This document shows, in pieces, positions 25,947 to 35,063 of a stretch of DNA of 64,000 bases. Location of the stretch: assembly GCF_943908415.1 (NCBI RefSeq), contig NZ_CALTSY010000003.1, positions 1 to 64,000 on the forward strand, given 5' to 3'. A model generated the notes under the pieces. The model saw only the letters and a program-made list of their open reading frames with translations, did not search any database and was not told the origin of the DNA. The translations under genes and the position numbers were made by a program. Numbering within the stretch: position 1 is the stretch's first letter; each line of letters starts with the position of its first letter. Source of the DNA: an uncultured Anaerococcus sp. (GTDB lineage Bacteria > Bacillota > Clostridia > Tissierellales > Peptoniphilaceae).

Positions 25947-27074
25947 ATGTTTTATAAAGCAAAATATATAATTTTAGAAGATACAGTTTTACAAGATTAC
26001 TATATGGAAGTAGAAGATGGTAAGATCAAATCATTTTCTAAAGAAAAGCCAGAATCCTATGAAGATTTAGGAGAGATAATAGCTCCAGGTCTAGTAGATA
26101 CACATATCCATGGCTATCTCGGAGAGGATATTATGAATGCTAGGCCAGGTGCTCTAAATATAATTTCAGAAGGCCTGCTTGAAACTGGAGTTACAAGCTT
26201 TTTACCAACAACCCTTACAGATAGTACTGAAAGATTAAATGAAGCTTGTAGAGTTGTTGGCGAAGAATACCAAGATGTAAAAGGTGCTAAGATTCGTGGA
26301 CTATTTTTAGAAGGGCCATTCTTTACTGAAAAATATAAGGGAGCTCAAAATGAGAAATATATGTCAGATCCTGATATAGAAAAACTTAAAAAGTGGAAAG
26401 AGCTTTCAAAGGGTCTTGTAAATAAGATAGCCATAGCTCCAGAAAGAGAAAATGTGACAGAATTTATTCATAAGGCAAATGCTATGGGAGTATATGTTGC
26501 TCTTGGTCATTCAGATGCAAGCTATGAAGATGCTATCTCAGCTGTTGATGAAGGCGCGAATATATTTGTCCATACCTATAATGGCATGAGTGGACTTCAC
26601 CATAGAAACCCAGGCATGGTAGGAGCTGCCATGAACTCTGATACTATAAGCGAGCTTATATGTGATGGACACCATGTAAATCCAGCAGCAGCAAATGCGC
26701 TTATGAATGTAAAAGGAAGAAATCATATAGCCTTAATTACTGACTGTATGTCTGCAGGTGGTATGAAAGATGGAGACTACATGCTAGGAGAATTCCCAGT
26801 GATAGTTAAAGATGGTACGGCAAGACTTAAAGATGGTGGATCTCTAGCAGGATCTATACTTAAACTAAAAGATGCTGTAAAAAATGTAGTCAGTTGGGAA
26901 ATAGCAGATGTATTTGAGGCGATCCAAATGGCAAGCCTAGTTCCAGCTAAGTCCGTAGGAATTGATGGTGTATGTGGAAAGCTAAAGCCAGGTTATGATG
27001 CTGACTTCATTGTATTAGATGAAGATTTAGATTTAAAATCAACTTATATAAATGGAAAGCGAGCTTATGAATGA
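25947..27074 (+). CDS. nagA: N-acetylglucosamine/galactosamine-6-phosphate deacetylase
   Basis: A 375-residue amidohydrolase. Metal and substrate motifs are VDTHIHG near 51, LEGPFF near 121, GHSDAS near 186, HTYNGMSGLHHRNPG near 210 and TDCMSAGG near 265. It removes acetate from GlcNAc-6-P or GalNAc-6-P. AAAAGGAGAAG supports the ATG at 25947; an upstream GTG at 25911 is less likely. Neighbouring agaS suggests the galactosamine form (AgaA), which the sequence alone does not decide. Its stop overlaps the lacC start (ATGA). Confidence 0.9.
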   Translation: MFYKAKYIILEDTVLQDYYMEVEDGKIKSFSKEKPESYEDLGEIIAPGLVDTHIHGYLGEDIMNARPGALNIISEGLLETGVTSFLPTTLTDSTERLNEACRVVGEEYQDVKGAKIRGLFLEGPFFTEKYKGAQNEKYMSDPDIEKLKKWKELSKGLVNKIAIAPERENVTEFIHKANAMGVYVALGHSDASYEDAISAVDEGANIFVHTYNGMSGLHHRNPGMVGAAMNSDTISELICDGHHVNPAAANALMNVKGRNHIALITDCMSAGGMKDGDYMLGEFPVIVKDGTARLKDGGSLAGSILKLKDAVKNVVSWEIADVFEAIQMASLVPAKSVGIDGVCGKLKPGYDADFIVLDEDLDLKSTYINGKRAYE

Positions 27075-27997
27075 TTTTAACAATCACAGCAAATCCATCT
27101 GTAGATATATCTTATGAACTAGAAGATTTTAAGATAGATGATGTAAGTAGAACTGACCAAGTTATAAAGGATGCAGGAGGCAAAGGCATACACGTAGGCT
27201 ATGTCCTAAAAGAATTAGGAGCAGACATTGTCCATTCTGGCTTTGCTGGTGGAGCTTTAGGAAATTATATAAAAGATACTCTAGAAGCTAAAGGGCAAAA
27301 ATCAAGATTTATTGATATAGGTGAAGATACCAGAAACTGCATAGCAATTTTACATGGAGGCAAGCAAACAGAAATCCTTGAAAAGGGACCTACTATTTCA
27401 GACGATGAAGAAAATGAATTTTTAGAAAAAATTGATGAGATTAGTGCAGGATGTGATTATATAAACATATCAGGATCTTTACCAAGCGGTCTTGATGTAA
27501 GCTTTTACAAAAAAATAATAGCCTATGCAAAAGAAAAGAATAAGTTTATATCCGTAGATACTTCAGGAAAAACACTCGAAGAAGTTATAAATTCAGATAT
27601 AAAACCAGACCTAATTAAGCCAAATGAAACTGAAATTGTAGATGTATTAAAAACTGAAGTTAGTAAAGAGAATTTATCTGAAATTTTGCTAAAATCACCA
27701 TTTAAAGACATTAAATATGTCATTGTTTCTATGGGAAAAGATGGAGCTGTAGTAAAAGCTGATAATAAAATTTATAAAGCAAGTGTACCGACAGTTCAAG
27801 CTGTTAACCCTGTGGGAAGTGGGGATTCTTCACTTGCAGGAGCCTTATACGCTATAGATAGTGGTAAGGATGATGTTGATATTATTAAAACGAGTATGAC
27901 TTGTGGACTGCTAAATGTTTTAAATAAGGAAATTGCCCACATCAATATGGATGATTTTGATAAGTATTACGATCAAATAAAAGTGGAGGAAATTTAA
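27071..27997 (+). CDS. lacC: Tagatose-6-phosphate kinase (PfkB family)
   Basis: A 308-residue PfkB-type kinase. DAGGKGIHVGYVLKELG (about 35-51) and NPVGSGDSSLAGALYAI (about 242-258, catalytic Asp) are the two family signatures. It phosphorylates tagatose-6-phosphate to tagatose-1,6-bisphosphate. It could also act as a 1-phosphofructokinase, but it lies between nagA and lacD with overlapping starts and stops. It serves both the lactose and the amino-sugar arms. Confidence 0.88.
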   Translation: MILTITANPSVDISYELEDFKIDDVSRTDQVIKDAGGKGIHVGYVLKELGADIVHSGFAGGALGNYIKDTLEAKGQKSRFIDIGEDTRNCIAILHGGKQTEILEKGPTISDDEENEFLEKIDEISAGCDYINISGSLPSGLDVSFYKKIIAYAKEKNKFISVDTSGKTLEEVINSDIKPDLIKPNETEIVDVLKTEVSKENLSEILLKSPFKDIKYVIVSMGKDGAVVKADNKIYKASVPTVQAVNPVGSGDSSLAGALYAIDSGKDDVDIIKTSMTCGLLNVLNKEIAHINMDDFDKYYDQIKVEEI

Positions 27998-28983
27998 TGA
28001 AAATATCTAAAGAAAAATATGCAAATCTTAAAAAGCTAGTAAACTCAGAATGTGCAATAGCAGCTCTAGCAATTGATCAAAGAGGTTCAATGGAAAAGAT
28101 GATGAATGTTGCAAATCCTGACCTAAACAATGTGGAAGGCATTGGTAGATTTAAGGAGCTAGTTTCAAGCGAACTTACAAAATATGCTTCATCAATTCTT
28201 CTAGATCCAATCTATGGTATGAAGGGTGTAGACGCTCGTGATAAAAACGCAGGTCTAATTATGTCATACGAACAAACAGGTTATGATGAATATGAAGAAG
28301 GAAGACTACCAAGACTAATCGACTTTGTATCAGGCCTTAGAATAAAAGAAATGGGATCTAATGCTGTTAAAGTTCTTTTATATTATGATATAGATGAAGA
28401 TGAAAAAATTAATGATATAAAAAAAGCTTGGGTTGAGAGAGTTGGCTTTGAATGTCAAGCCTTAGGACTCCCATACTTTTTAGAAATCGTAAACTATGAT
28501 GCAAGTATAGATGATGCCAAGGGAGTGCAATACTCTAAGCTACGTCCTGAAAAAGTAATTGAATCAATGAAAGTATTTGATGATCCAAGATACAAGGTAG
28601 ATGTATTAAAGGTAGAAGCACCAGTAAATATGAACTTTGTAGAGGGATTTGCTGATGGAGAAGTAATTCATAGCAGAGAAGAAGCAATGGGATACTTCAA
28701 AGAGCAATCAGATGCTACAAGCATTCCATTTATATTCCTTAGTGGTGGTGTAAGTGCAGATTTATTTAAAGAAACATTAAAATTTGCCAAAGAAGCAGGC
28801 TCAACATTTAACGGAGTACTTTGTGGAAGAGCTACATGGAGAGATGCCGTAGAAGAATTTGCTAAATCAGAAGAAGATGCTAATAACTGGCTACAAAGCC
28901 AAGGAAAAAATAATATAGTAACTTTAAACGAAGTTATTAAAGATACAGCTACATCTGTATTTGATAAAATAGAAGAAGAATAA
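27997..28983 (+). CDS. lacD: Tagatose-1,6-bisphosphate aldolase
   Basis: A 328-residue class I aldolase cleaving tagatose-1,6-bisphosphate to dihydroxyacetone phosphate and glyceraldehyde-3-phosphate. The Schiff-base lysine is in DVLKVEAPVN near 205; FLSGGVS and CGRATW follow near 247 and 271. Length fits LacD (325-330). The start overlaps the lacC stop. It is the last gene of the island and is followed by a terminator. Confidence 0.95.
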   Translation: MKISKEKYANLKKLVNSECAIAALAIDQRGSMEKMMNVANPDLNNVEGIGRFKELVSSELTKYASSILLDPIYGMKGVDARDKNAGLIMSYEQTGYDEYEEGRLPRLIDFVSGLRIKEMGSNAVKVLLYYDIDEDEKINDIKKAWVERVGFECQALGLPYFLEIVNYDASIDDAKGVQYSKLRPEKVIESMKVFDDPRYKVDVLKVEAPVNMNFVEGFADGEVIHSREEAMGYFKEQSDATSIPFIFLSGGVSADLFKETLKFAKEAGSTFNGVLCGRATWRDAVEEFAKSEEDANNWLQSQGKNNIVTLNEVIKDTATSVFDKIEEE

Positions 28984-28984
28984 A

Positions 28985-29021
28985 ATCATCCCCTTAAAGC
29001 TATGTACTTTAAGGGGATTTT
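28985..29021. terminator. Terminator after lacD
   Basis: A 10-bp stem CCCCTTAAAG/CTTTAAGGGG (28990-28999, 29007-29016), extended by AATC/GATT-type pairs and followed by T. It lies between convergent genes and can serve both. Confidence 0.8.
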
Positions 29022-29026
29022 CAATC

Positions 29027-29653
29027 TTATATAATATTTTTAAGCAATTTATTAGTTACATTCTTATTAAAAAACTCAACCATAGGTCCCATCAAAAATA
29101 CATTTATCAAAGTTCCTATTCCTAGAGTAGCCCTTCCTAGAAAACCAACAATCATACTCAAAGAATCGGTTATTATTCTAGCAAGTCCCAAAGATATTTT
29201 AGGATTTTTCTTATTGATTGTAAGAAACAAAGAATCATAAGCAGAAACCCCAACTTTAGTACTGGTGTATAGTGATACATTCATAGCCATTATTATAAGC
29301 GCTATAAGTAAAATTATAAGTTTTGATAATAAAGTTTGATGAGGATACAAGCCATCTATAAATGCAGCAGTGTAGTCGGCCACAGGCCCTATAATCAGTA
29401 AATTAATCAAAGTTCCTGCCCCTACCATAGGCCTATTAAAGATAAAAATTAATATCAAGATAATAGCATTTATACTAGGGTATATAATCCTAAAAGGAGT
29501 ATTAGTTAGATTGCTAATACCAATAATTAAGGATGTAAAAGGATCTGTACCCAAATCAATCAATTTCATCATCCCGATAGAAATCCCTATTAGGATAGTT
29601 GCAAAGATACAAATAAGTACTCTCTTTAAATAATTTAAATTCCAACTTTTCAT
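29027..29653 (-). CDS. YczE/YitT-type membrane protein (intact copy)
   Basis: A 208-residue integral membrane protein with about five hydrophobic segments. Conserved landmarks are LGTDPFTSLIIG (about 33-44), RPMVGAGTLIN and VGVSAYDSL. Proteins of this YczE/YyaS/YitT-like group are common in Firmicutes and mostly uncharacterised. Two broken copies of the same family lie nearby at 31221-31876 and 32024-32185, all on the minus strand. Confidence 0.8.
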   Translation of the reverse strand: MKSWNLNYLKRVLICIFATILIGISIGMMKLIDLGTDPFTSLIIGISNLTNTPFRIIYPSINAIILILIFIFNRPMVGAGTLINLLIIGPVADYTAAFIDGLYPHQTLLSKLIILLIALIIMAMNVSLYTSTKVGVSAYDSLFLTINKKNPKISLGLARIITDSLSMIVGFLGRATLGIGTLINVFLMGPMVEFFNKNVTNKLLKNII

Positions 29654-29902
29654 TTTAACCTCATGATAATTTATATAGAATTACTATACTTTACAAATGA
29701 ACATATTATAATTACTTGTATAAATATTTTGGTAGATCTCATGTAATTTATTTAATATTTTATAAGAATTAAGTTTTAAAATAACATATAAATAAAATTT
29801 ATTAATACTATAATAGCTTTGAATTAATCAAGTCCATAATATTGTGTAAATTAAACTAGCGCAGTATTTACTATTTAATTCTAATATACAATTTAGAAGA
29901 TG

Positions 29903-31060
29903 TTATACAATCCTCATTGATATCAATGAGGATTGGTCTCCACGAGCCGACGGGCTAAAAATTAGTCTAATAGCAGATTCTTCATTAGGAAATATTCTAA
30001 TTACTTTCTCTCGTCTTCTAACTTCTTGATTTAATCTTTCTAAGCAATTTGTTGACCTAAGTCTACTATGAATTACATCATTAGCTAGATATGCAAAAGC
30101 ATCTTCAAATCCTTTATCTAAGGTGTTTAAAGAGTTTTGGAATTTCTTTTCACTTTCGTATTTTAAGAAGATCTCGTCTTTCATTTTTCTTGCTAGATTA
30201 ATATCTTGAATTTTAAATAGTGCTTTGATATCAGTTCTAAATTCTTCAGTACTTTTCTTTGGTGCTTTTGATAGAATATTTCTTAGAAAATGAACCTGGC
30301 ATCTTTGCCAGCTTACGTTTATGAAGCTTTCTTTTATTGCTTTTACTAGACCCTTGTGGGCGTCTGATATTACCATTTTAAGGCCAGATAGTCCTCTGGC
30401 TTTTAAATATTCAAAGAAGTTTGACCATGAGTATTCACTTTCACTATCATTTAAATCTAAGCCAATGATTTCTCTGTTTCCTTTTTCATTTATTCCTATT
30501 GCAATATGACAGGCTTTTGATACTACTCGACTGTTTTCCCTTACTTTTATGTATACTACATCTACAATTACATAAGGATATTTAATCGTACTTAGGTCGC
30601 TATTTCTCCATAATTTCACTTCTTGATCAAGCTCTTTAGTTAGGGATGATACGAAGGATTTAGAATATGTTTTGCCACACATATTTTCTATTACCTTGGA
30701 TACTTTTCTTGTTGATACTCCTTGTACATACATTTCTAACATTGTTGCAAGTAGAGCTTTTTCATTTCTTTGGTATCTTTGAAAAACTTCTGCCCAGAAT
30801 TTACCATCTCTAGTTCTAGGTACTCTTAGAGTTAATGTTCCTATTTGGGTTGTGTAGTCACGCTCGTAGTAGCCATTACGATAGCTAGTCCTGTTAGAAT
30901 CCCTTTGGTATGCTTTGTTGTCTAAGTATTCATCTCTTTCTTTTTCCGTAAGTTCATTAAAGACTTTGGTTAAGATAGATTTAGCAAGCTTATTATCTAC
31001 AGATTCATTAATTAAATTTTGTATTTCTTCTTGATTAATTGTAAAATGTAATCGGGTCAT
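29903..31060 (-). CDS. IS256-family transposase, altered C-terminus
   Basis: A 385-residue mutator-type (IS256) DDE transposase. Catalytic residues: Asp in VIVDVVYIKV near 167, Asp in MVISDAHKG near 239, Glu in NCLERLNQEVRRRE near 345. The helical N-terminal region and CxxH motif QRCQVHFLRN are present. After NEESAIRLI the usual C-terminus is lost; the last residues (FSPSARGDQSSL...) come from unrelated flanking sequence, so the element is truncated at its 3' end near 29957. It may still make a nearly full-length protein. AGGAGGAATC precedes the start. Confidence 0.85.
   Translation of the reverse strand: MTRLHFTINQEEIQNLINESVDNKLAKSILTKVFNELTEKERDEYLDNKAYQRDSNRTSYRNGYYERDYTTQIGTLTLRVPRTRDGKFWAEVFQRYQRNEKALLATMLEMYVQGVSTRKVSKVIENMCGKTYSKSFVSSLTKELDQEVKLWRNSDLSTIKYPYVIVDVVYIKVRENSRVVSKACHIAIGINEKGNREIIGLDLNDSESEYSWSNFFEYLKARGLSGLKMVISDAHKGLVKAIKESFINVSWQRCQVHFLRNILSKAPKKSTEEFRTDIKALFKIQDINLARKMKDEIFLKYESEKKFQNSLNTLDKGFEDAFAYLANDVIHSRLRSTNCLERLNQEVRRREKVIRIFPNEESAIRLIFSPSARGDQSSLISMRIV
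29908..29935. repeat. 28-bp perfect palindrome at the truncated IS end
   Basis: Arms of 14 bases, CAATCCTCATTGAT and its exact complement, meet with no loop (centre 29921/29922). It overlaps the last codons of the transposase ORF. It could act as a hairpin terminator of the transposase message or be a recombination scar. Confidence 0.7.
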
Positions 31061-31220
31061 TTGATTCCTCCTAGTTGGTTTTTGTCGTTGAAAACATCGT
31101 ACTAGTTAAGGTTTCAAATGACCTTTTCTTTTTACATAATTATATGGACTCTATCTTGTTATAATCTATTATATAAAAATACATATTTAATAAAAAAGGT
31201 AATGAGCAGAATAGATTTAA

Positions 31221-31876
31221 CTATTCTGCAACATCATCATTCCTATCTTCTAGTATAAAGTTGGTGGGAAAGATTTTTATCAAAAATGATATTACATAAC
31301 CCATCACGACAGCATTTAGGCCTGTACCAATCTCGACATCTGCACGACCAATTAGGCCAAACACTACAGATGTCACATCTATAGTTATTCTTGCGGATTT
31401 AAAATTAAGTCTTTTTACTCTATCAGCAAGCAAGGATGAGGGATAGGGTATCATATGGGCCTGTACCAGGGTCTGAATTGTTACAAAGCGGTACACCAAA
31501 TTCCATTAAAATAGGTCCTATAGGTCTTAGTCCAAGGATTAAAAAACTTTGGAATGTGCTTGAATTTGGGACTAATCTACTGATTTTCTATCTAGAAAAA
31601 TTAGCCACAGGTCCTATTAATATCATATTTTAAAATGTAAATATCCCTAAAAGCTTTTTATCAAATAGGAAGATGACTACTACGATAAGGCCAGTAATAA
31701 TTGGATAAATTCTAGAAAATGGAAATCCTACCATATTTCTAATTCCTGTCACAAATGATGTAAAAGGATCTACCCCAAAGCGCTACATATTGGGTAAGCC
31801 CTACAGAAACACCCAGGATAATAACCATATCTATAGCCATTAGAATTCTTGTATATATTTTATTAGATCTATTCAT
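31221..31876 (-). pseudogene. YczE/YitT-type membrane protein, broken copy 2
   Basis: Read on the minus strand from ATG 31876 (AGAGGAAAT upstream): MNRSNKIYTRILMAIDMV..., then a frameshift near 31780, after which VDPFTSFVTGIRNMVGFPF continues in another frame. An in-frame stop follows near 31632, and another shift near 31436 leads into the open C-terminal part ending at 31221 (IDVTSVVFGLIG...). Landmarks such as DPGTGPYDTLS confirm the family. At least three lesions make it a clear pseudogene. Confidence 0.8.
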
Positions 31877-32023
31877 ATTTCCTCTTTAAATTGTACTAAT
31901 ATATAAAATATACTATATTAACATAAATGATCACTATGTTAAATTAAAAATCTAAATCAAACTAGGTTAATAAGAGCTCGAGTCCGTTCATTAGGTATTT
32001 GAGTATGAAAATTACTAAAAGCA

Positions 32024-32185
32024 TTACAGGTTCATTTTGTTGAACCCAATGATCAAGGAAGTAAATGGATCAACCCCAAAATTTATCACCCTGATCATCT
32101 CTATATATACGTCGTATAGGTCGATTAATATTGTTTCGATTATGAATCTTAATATTTTTGATAAATTATTTGATTTTTGTAGCAC
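32024..32185 (-). pseudogene. YczE/YitT-type membrane protein, N-terminal remnant (copy 3)
   Basis: A 53-codon open stretch from GTG 32185 on the minus strand. It contains ILRFIIETILID and MIRVINFGVDPFTSLIIG, aligning with RVLICIFATILIG and MMKLIDLGTDPFTSLIIG of the intact copy at 29027. It stops just after this segment, and the remaining three quarters of the gene are missing. The surrounding gap 31877-32352 holds nothing else recognisable. Confidence 0.65.
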
Positions 32186-32352
32186 TCAATTTTATAAGTA
32201 TATTTTGTATATTATTTAACACGGTTTTTATCATACATATATAAAGTTAAAATTCAAAATAATTATAAGAAAACTTTTTCATATTTTATATGAAGAGGCT
32301 TTATTTTACCAGTTTATTTACTTATGATAACATTATATATGGGTGGATGATT

Positions 32353-34272
32353 ATGAATGAAAGGCAAAAAAAAATAATTGAATATTTAAAACATAATACT
32401 GGAAATATTACTACAAGAGATATATCAGATAACTTTTTTGTTTCTAGAAGAACAGTTTTTTCAGATTTAAATATTATAGAACAAAATCTTATAAATACCC
32501 CTTATAAACTTATTAGAAATGAAGGAAAAGGTTTATCGATTATTAAACTAGAAGATGAGCCCAATCATAAATTAAAAGCTAAAGAATTAATTTATAGCAA
32601 TAGAAAACTTCTAATACTTGAGACAATTTTATTTGAAAGAACTTTCGATATAGATTCGTTAGAAGAGTGTCTATACATTAGTGAATCAACTTTGGTAAAT
32701 GACATAAATATAATAAATGAAACATATCTTACGAATGTAAATAGTAAGTTGATAATAAAGAATAATTCTGTTTTTTTGGCAGATGATAAATATGTTCAGA
32801 GAACTTTTGTGAGATTTAATGAATTATTACTTAATGAAATATCACAATCGGTAATTCAGCAGGATCTTATTTATAGTATTTATTATGATGTGTTAAAGCA
32901 TACATATGGAATAGAATTGGTAGAAAGACTCATGAAAATTATTTATGATTATATCAAAGATAATTATCACACAGTCGCTGAGTATTATTTAGATAACATA
33001 ATCAGTAATTTGATTGTATTAATATACTTAAAATTAGAAAATGATTATGAATACGATTTACAAGACAATAAAACAATTAAAAAAAATATTTCAAATAACA
33101 AAATAGAATTAATAGAAAAAATAGAAACTGGATTTAACATAAATTTTAATCTCCAGGAAGATATTTTTATATTTGATTTACTAAAAGGGAACAAATTCGT
33201 TCCAACCATAGATGGTAATTATGATTTAATAATAAAAACTTTGACCTATCAAATATCTGAAATACTTGATATAAATTTAAATGATGACAAAATACTTTTT
33301 GAACAGTTAGGTAATCACTTTCCACCCTTGATGTATAGACTATCTAATAATATTAAAATTAATAATCCATTTATAGATGACATAAAAAGAGAATATTTAA
33401 CTCTATTTAATGCTGTTTGGATGGTAGTTATGTATAACAATGATTGGCTAGAATACCCTATGAATGATAATGAAATTGGTTTATTAACTATATATTTCCA
33501 ATCAGCATTAGACCGTAATAAGGTTGCAAAAAAAATAGCTTTAATAAACACAACTAGAATGATGAATTCTGAATTCATATCAAGCAGGATTAAAAATGTG
33601 ATTCCAAATATTTATGTAGAAATCATAGAAGAGGAAGATAATGAATTCATATCAAATAATAATTTTGATTTAATAATAACAACTAACGATAATCAGTATG
33701 GCTCTATCCCTACTGTAAATATTTCTCCGATAGTATCGGATTCTGACCTTATAAATGTAAGTTCTAGATTTACACAGATAATATTTAAAAACAATAATTA
33801 TAGAAATATTGATACAAAAAAAAGTTTAATCTGCCTAGTGGATAAATACTTTAATGAAAATACTACGTACTTAAATCAAAGTCTAAAAAGTAAATCTGAT
33901 GTTTTTAATTTATCCAATAGAAAATTACTGAAAGAAAATATAGTTGATAAAAACTATTTAGATAGTGTACGAGATAGAGAACGACAAGGTAGCACAGATA
34001 TAGGTAATTATGTAGCTACTCCCCACGGCAACCCAATTTTTGTAAAGAAAAATTGTGTTCTAGCAATTGTCAATAAAGAACCAATACAATGGGGCGAAGA
34101 TAGAGTTCAGGTTATATTTCTTATTTGTGTTACAAAAAATGACATGAGAGATTTAAGAAATTTATTTAACCTTATATACGAGTTATCGAATGATAGGAAT
34201 ATTATTTCAAAAATAACCAAAAGCAATACTTACGATGAGTTTAGAAATATATTATTAAATTACAGGAGATAA
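32353..34272 (+). CDS. PRD-containing PTS regulator (BglG/MtlR type)
   Basis: A 639-residue transcription activator. N-terminal helix-turn-helix (about 1-65: RQKKIIEYL, VSRRTVFSDLNII), a second HTH region about 85-150, PRD-type regulation domains about 170-400, an EIIB-like region about 400-480 and a C-terminal EIIA-2 domain with its histidine in VATPHGNP near 560. Phosphorylation by PTS proteins would tune activity. GGGTGG at 32341-32346 fits ATG 32353 (or 32347). It precedes and probably activates the fructose-type PTS operon 4 bases downstream. Confidence 0.85.
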   Translation: MNERQKKIIEYLKHNTGNITTRDISDNFFVSRRTVFSDLNIIEQNLINTPYKLIRNEGKGLSIIKLEDEPNHKLKAKELIYSNRKLLILETILFERTFDIDSLEECLYISESTLVNDINIINETYLTNVNSKLIIKNNSVFLADDKYVQRTFVRFNELLLNEISQSVIQQDLIYSIYYDVLKHTYGIELVERLMKIIYDYIKDNYHTVAEYYLDNIISNLIVLIYLKLENDYEYDLQDNKTIKKNISNNKIELIEKIETGFNINFNLQEDIFIFDLLKGNKFVPTIDGNYDLIIKTLTYQISEILDINLNDDKILFEQLGNHFPPLMYRLSNNIKINNPFIDDIKREYLTLFNAVWMVVMYNNDWLEYPMNDNEIGLLTIYFQSALDRNKVAKKIALINTTRMMNSEFISSRIKNVIPNIYVEIIEEEDNEFISNNNFDLIITTNDNQYGSIPTVNISPIVSDSDLINVSSRFTQIIFKNNNYRNIDTKKSLICLVDKYFNENTTYLNQSLKSKSDVFNLSNRKLLKENIVDKNYLDSVRDRERQGSTDIGNYVATPHGNPIFVKKNCVLAIVNKEPIQWGEDRVQVIFLICVTKNDMRDLRNLFNLIYELSNDRNIISKITKSNTYDEFRNILLNYRR

Positions 34273-34275
34273 ACA

Positions 34276-34725
34276 ATGATTGATAAGGATATGATATTCT
34301 TAGATGCTGACTTTAATACTAAAGGTGAAATTTTTAATTATATTGCTGATGCGGCAGTTGATAAAAGTCTTATTAACTCAAAAGACGAGTTTATTAGTGG
34401 TCTATATTTTAGGGAAGGTCTAATGAGTACATCATTAGATTTCAACATTGCAATTCCTCATGTGAAAAGTTCAGCAATAGAAAGTGACTTTATTTCATAT
34501 ATGAAGCTAAAAAAAGATATTATATGGAATGAAGATGATGATCAGCCCACAAATCAAATTTTCATGATAGCTGTTACTGAAGGAGGCAGCAACAGACATC
34601 TACAATATATAGCAGAAATTAGTAGAAATTTGATTGATGAGGATTTTAGAAATCGATTAAGAAATGCTAATACTAAGAAAGAGATATATAAAATTTTAAA
34701 TTGTGTAAATATGGAGGGAAAGTAA
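34276..34725 (+). CDS. PTS fructose/mannitol-family EIIA
   Basis: A 149-residue EIIA-2 protein with active histidine H62 in FNIAIPHVKS. It lies 3 bases after the regulator gene and ends directly before the EIIB gene. Phosphate donor to the following EIIB. Paired separate EIIA, EIIB and EIIC genes are typical of ketose or polyol PTS in Firmicutes. Confidence 0.9.
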   Translation: MIDKDMIFLDADFNTKGEIFNYIADAAVDKSLINSKDEFISGLYFREGLMSTSLDFNIAIPHVKSSAIESDFISYMKLKKDIIWNEDDDQPTNQIFMIAVTEGGSNRHLQYIAEISRNLIDEDFRNRLRNANTKKEIYKILNCVNMEGK

Positions 34726-35046
34726 ATGAAAATAGTTGCAGTAACAGCTTGTATCACAGGAATAGCTCATACTTATATGGCACAAGCTGCTCTTGAAAAG
34801 GAAGCTTTAAAGAGAGGTCATGAAATTCATGTGGAAACACAAGGTGGTATGGGAATTGAAGATGAATTAGAAGAATGCGATATCGAAAGCGCAGACGCTG
34901 CTATTTTAGCGATTGCTATAGATATTGAAAGTGAAGATCGTTTCCAGGATTTAATAGATAATAATAAAGTTATAGAAATAGATCCGTCCCTTGTCATTAA
35001 AAATCCGGGTAGAGTTTTTGATGAATTAGAAAAACTTTATAATTAA
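34726..35046 (+). CDS. PTS fructose-family EIIB
   Basis: A 106-residue EIIB with phosphocysteine C9 in VTACITGIAHTYMAQAAL, the signature of fructose-type EIIB, and VETQGGMG at about 37-44. AGGGAAAG precedes the start, which immediately follows the EIIA stop. It phosphorylates the sugar carried by the downstream EIIC. Confidence 0.93.
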   Translation: MKIVAVTACITGIAHTYMAQAALEKEALKRGHEIHVETQGGMGIEDELEECDIESADAAILAIAIDIESEDRFQDLIDNNKVIEIDPSLVIKNPGRVFDELEKLYN

Positions 35047-35063
35047 TTATTTGAGGTGAAATT

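Larger units (their letters stand above)
29903..31152 (-). mobile_element. IS256-family insertion sequence, 3'-truncated
   Basis: Contains the transposase gene. At its start side, the sequence 31131-31152 (TTTACATAATTATATGGACT) reads on the minus strand as GAGTCCATATAATTATGTAAA, like IS256-family terminal repeats. No matching repeat was found on the other side, where a 28-bp perfect palindrome (29908-29935) and a G/C-rich motif follow the truncated gene. No target duplication could be defined. The element sits between YczE-type copies. Confidence 0.6.

Noticed and set aside
31436..31633. Plus-strand 65-codon ORF
   Set aside because: It lies within the antisense of the broken YczE-type gene; no ribosome-binding site or motif.
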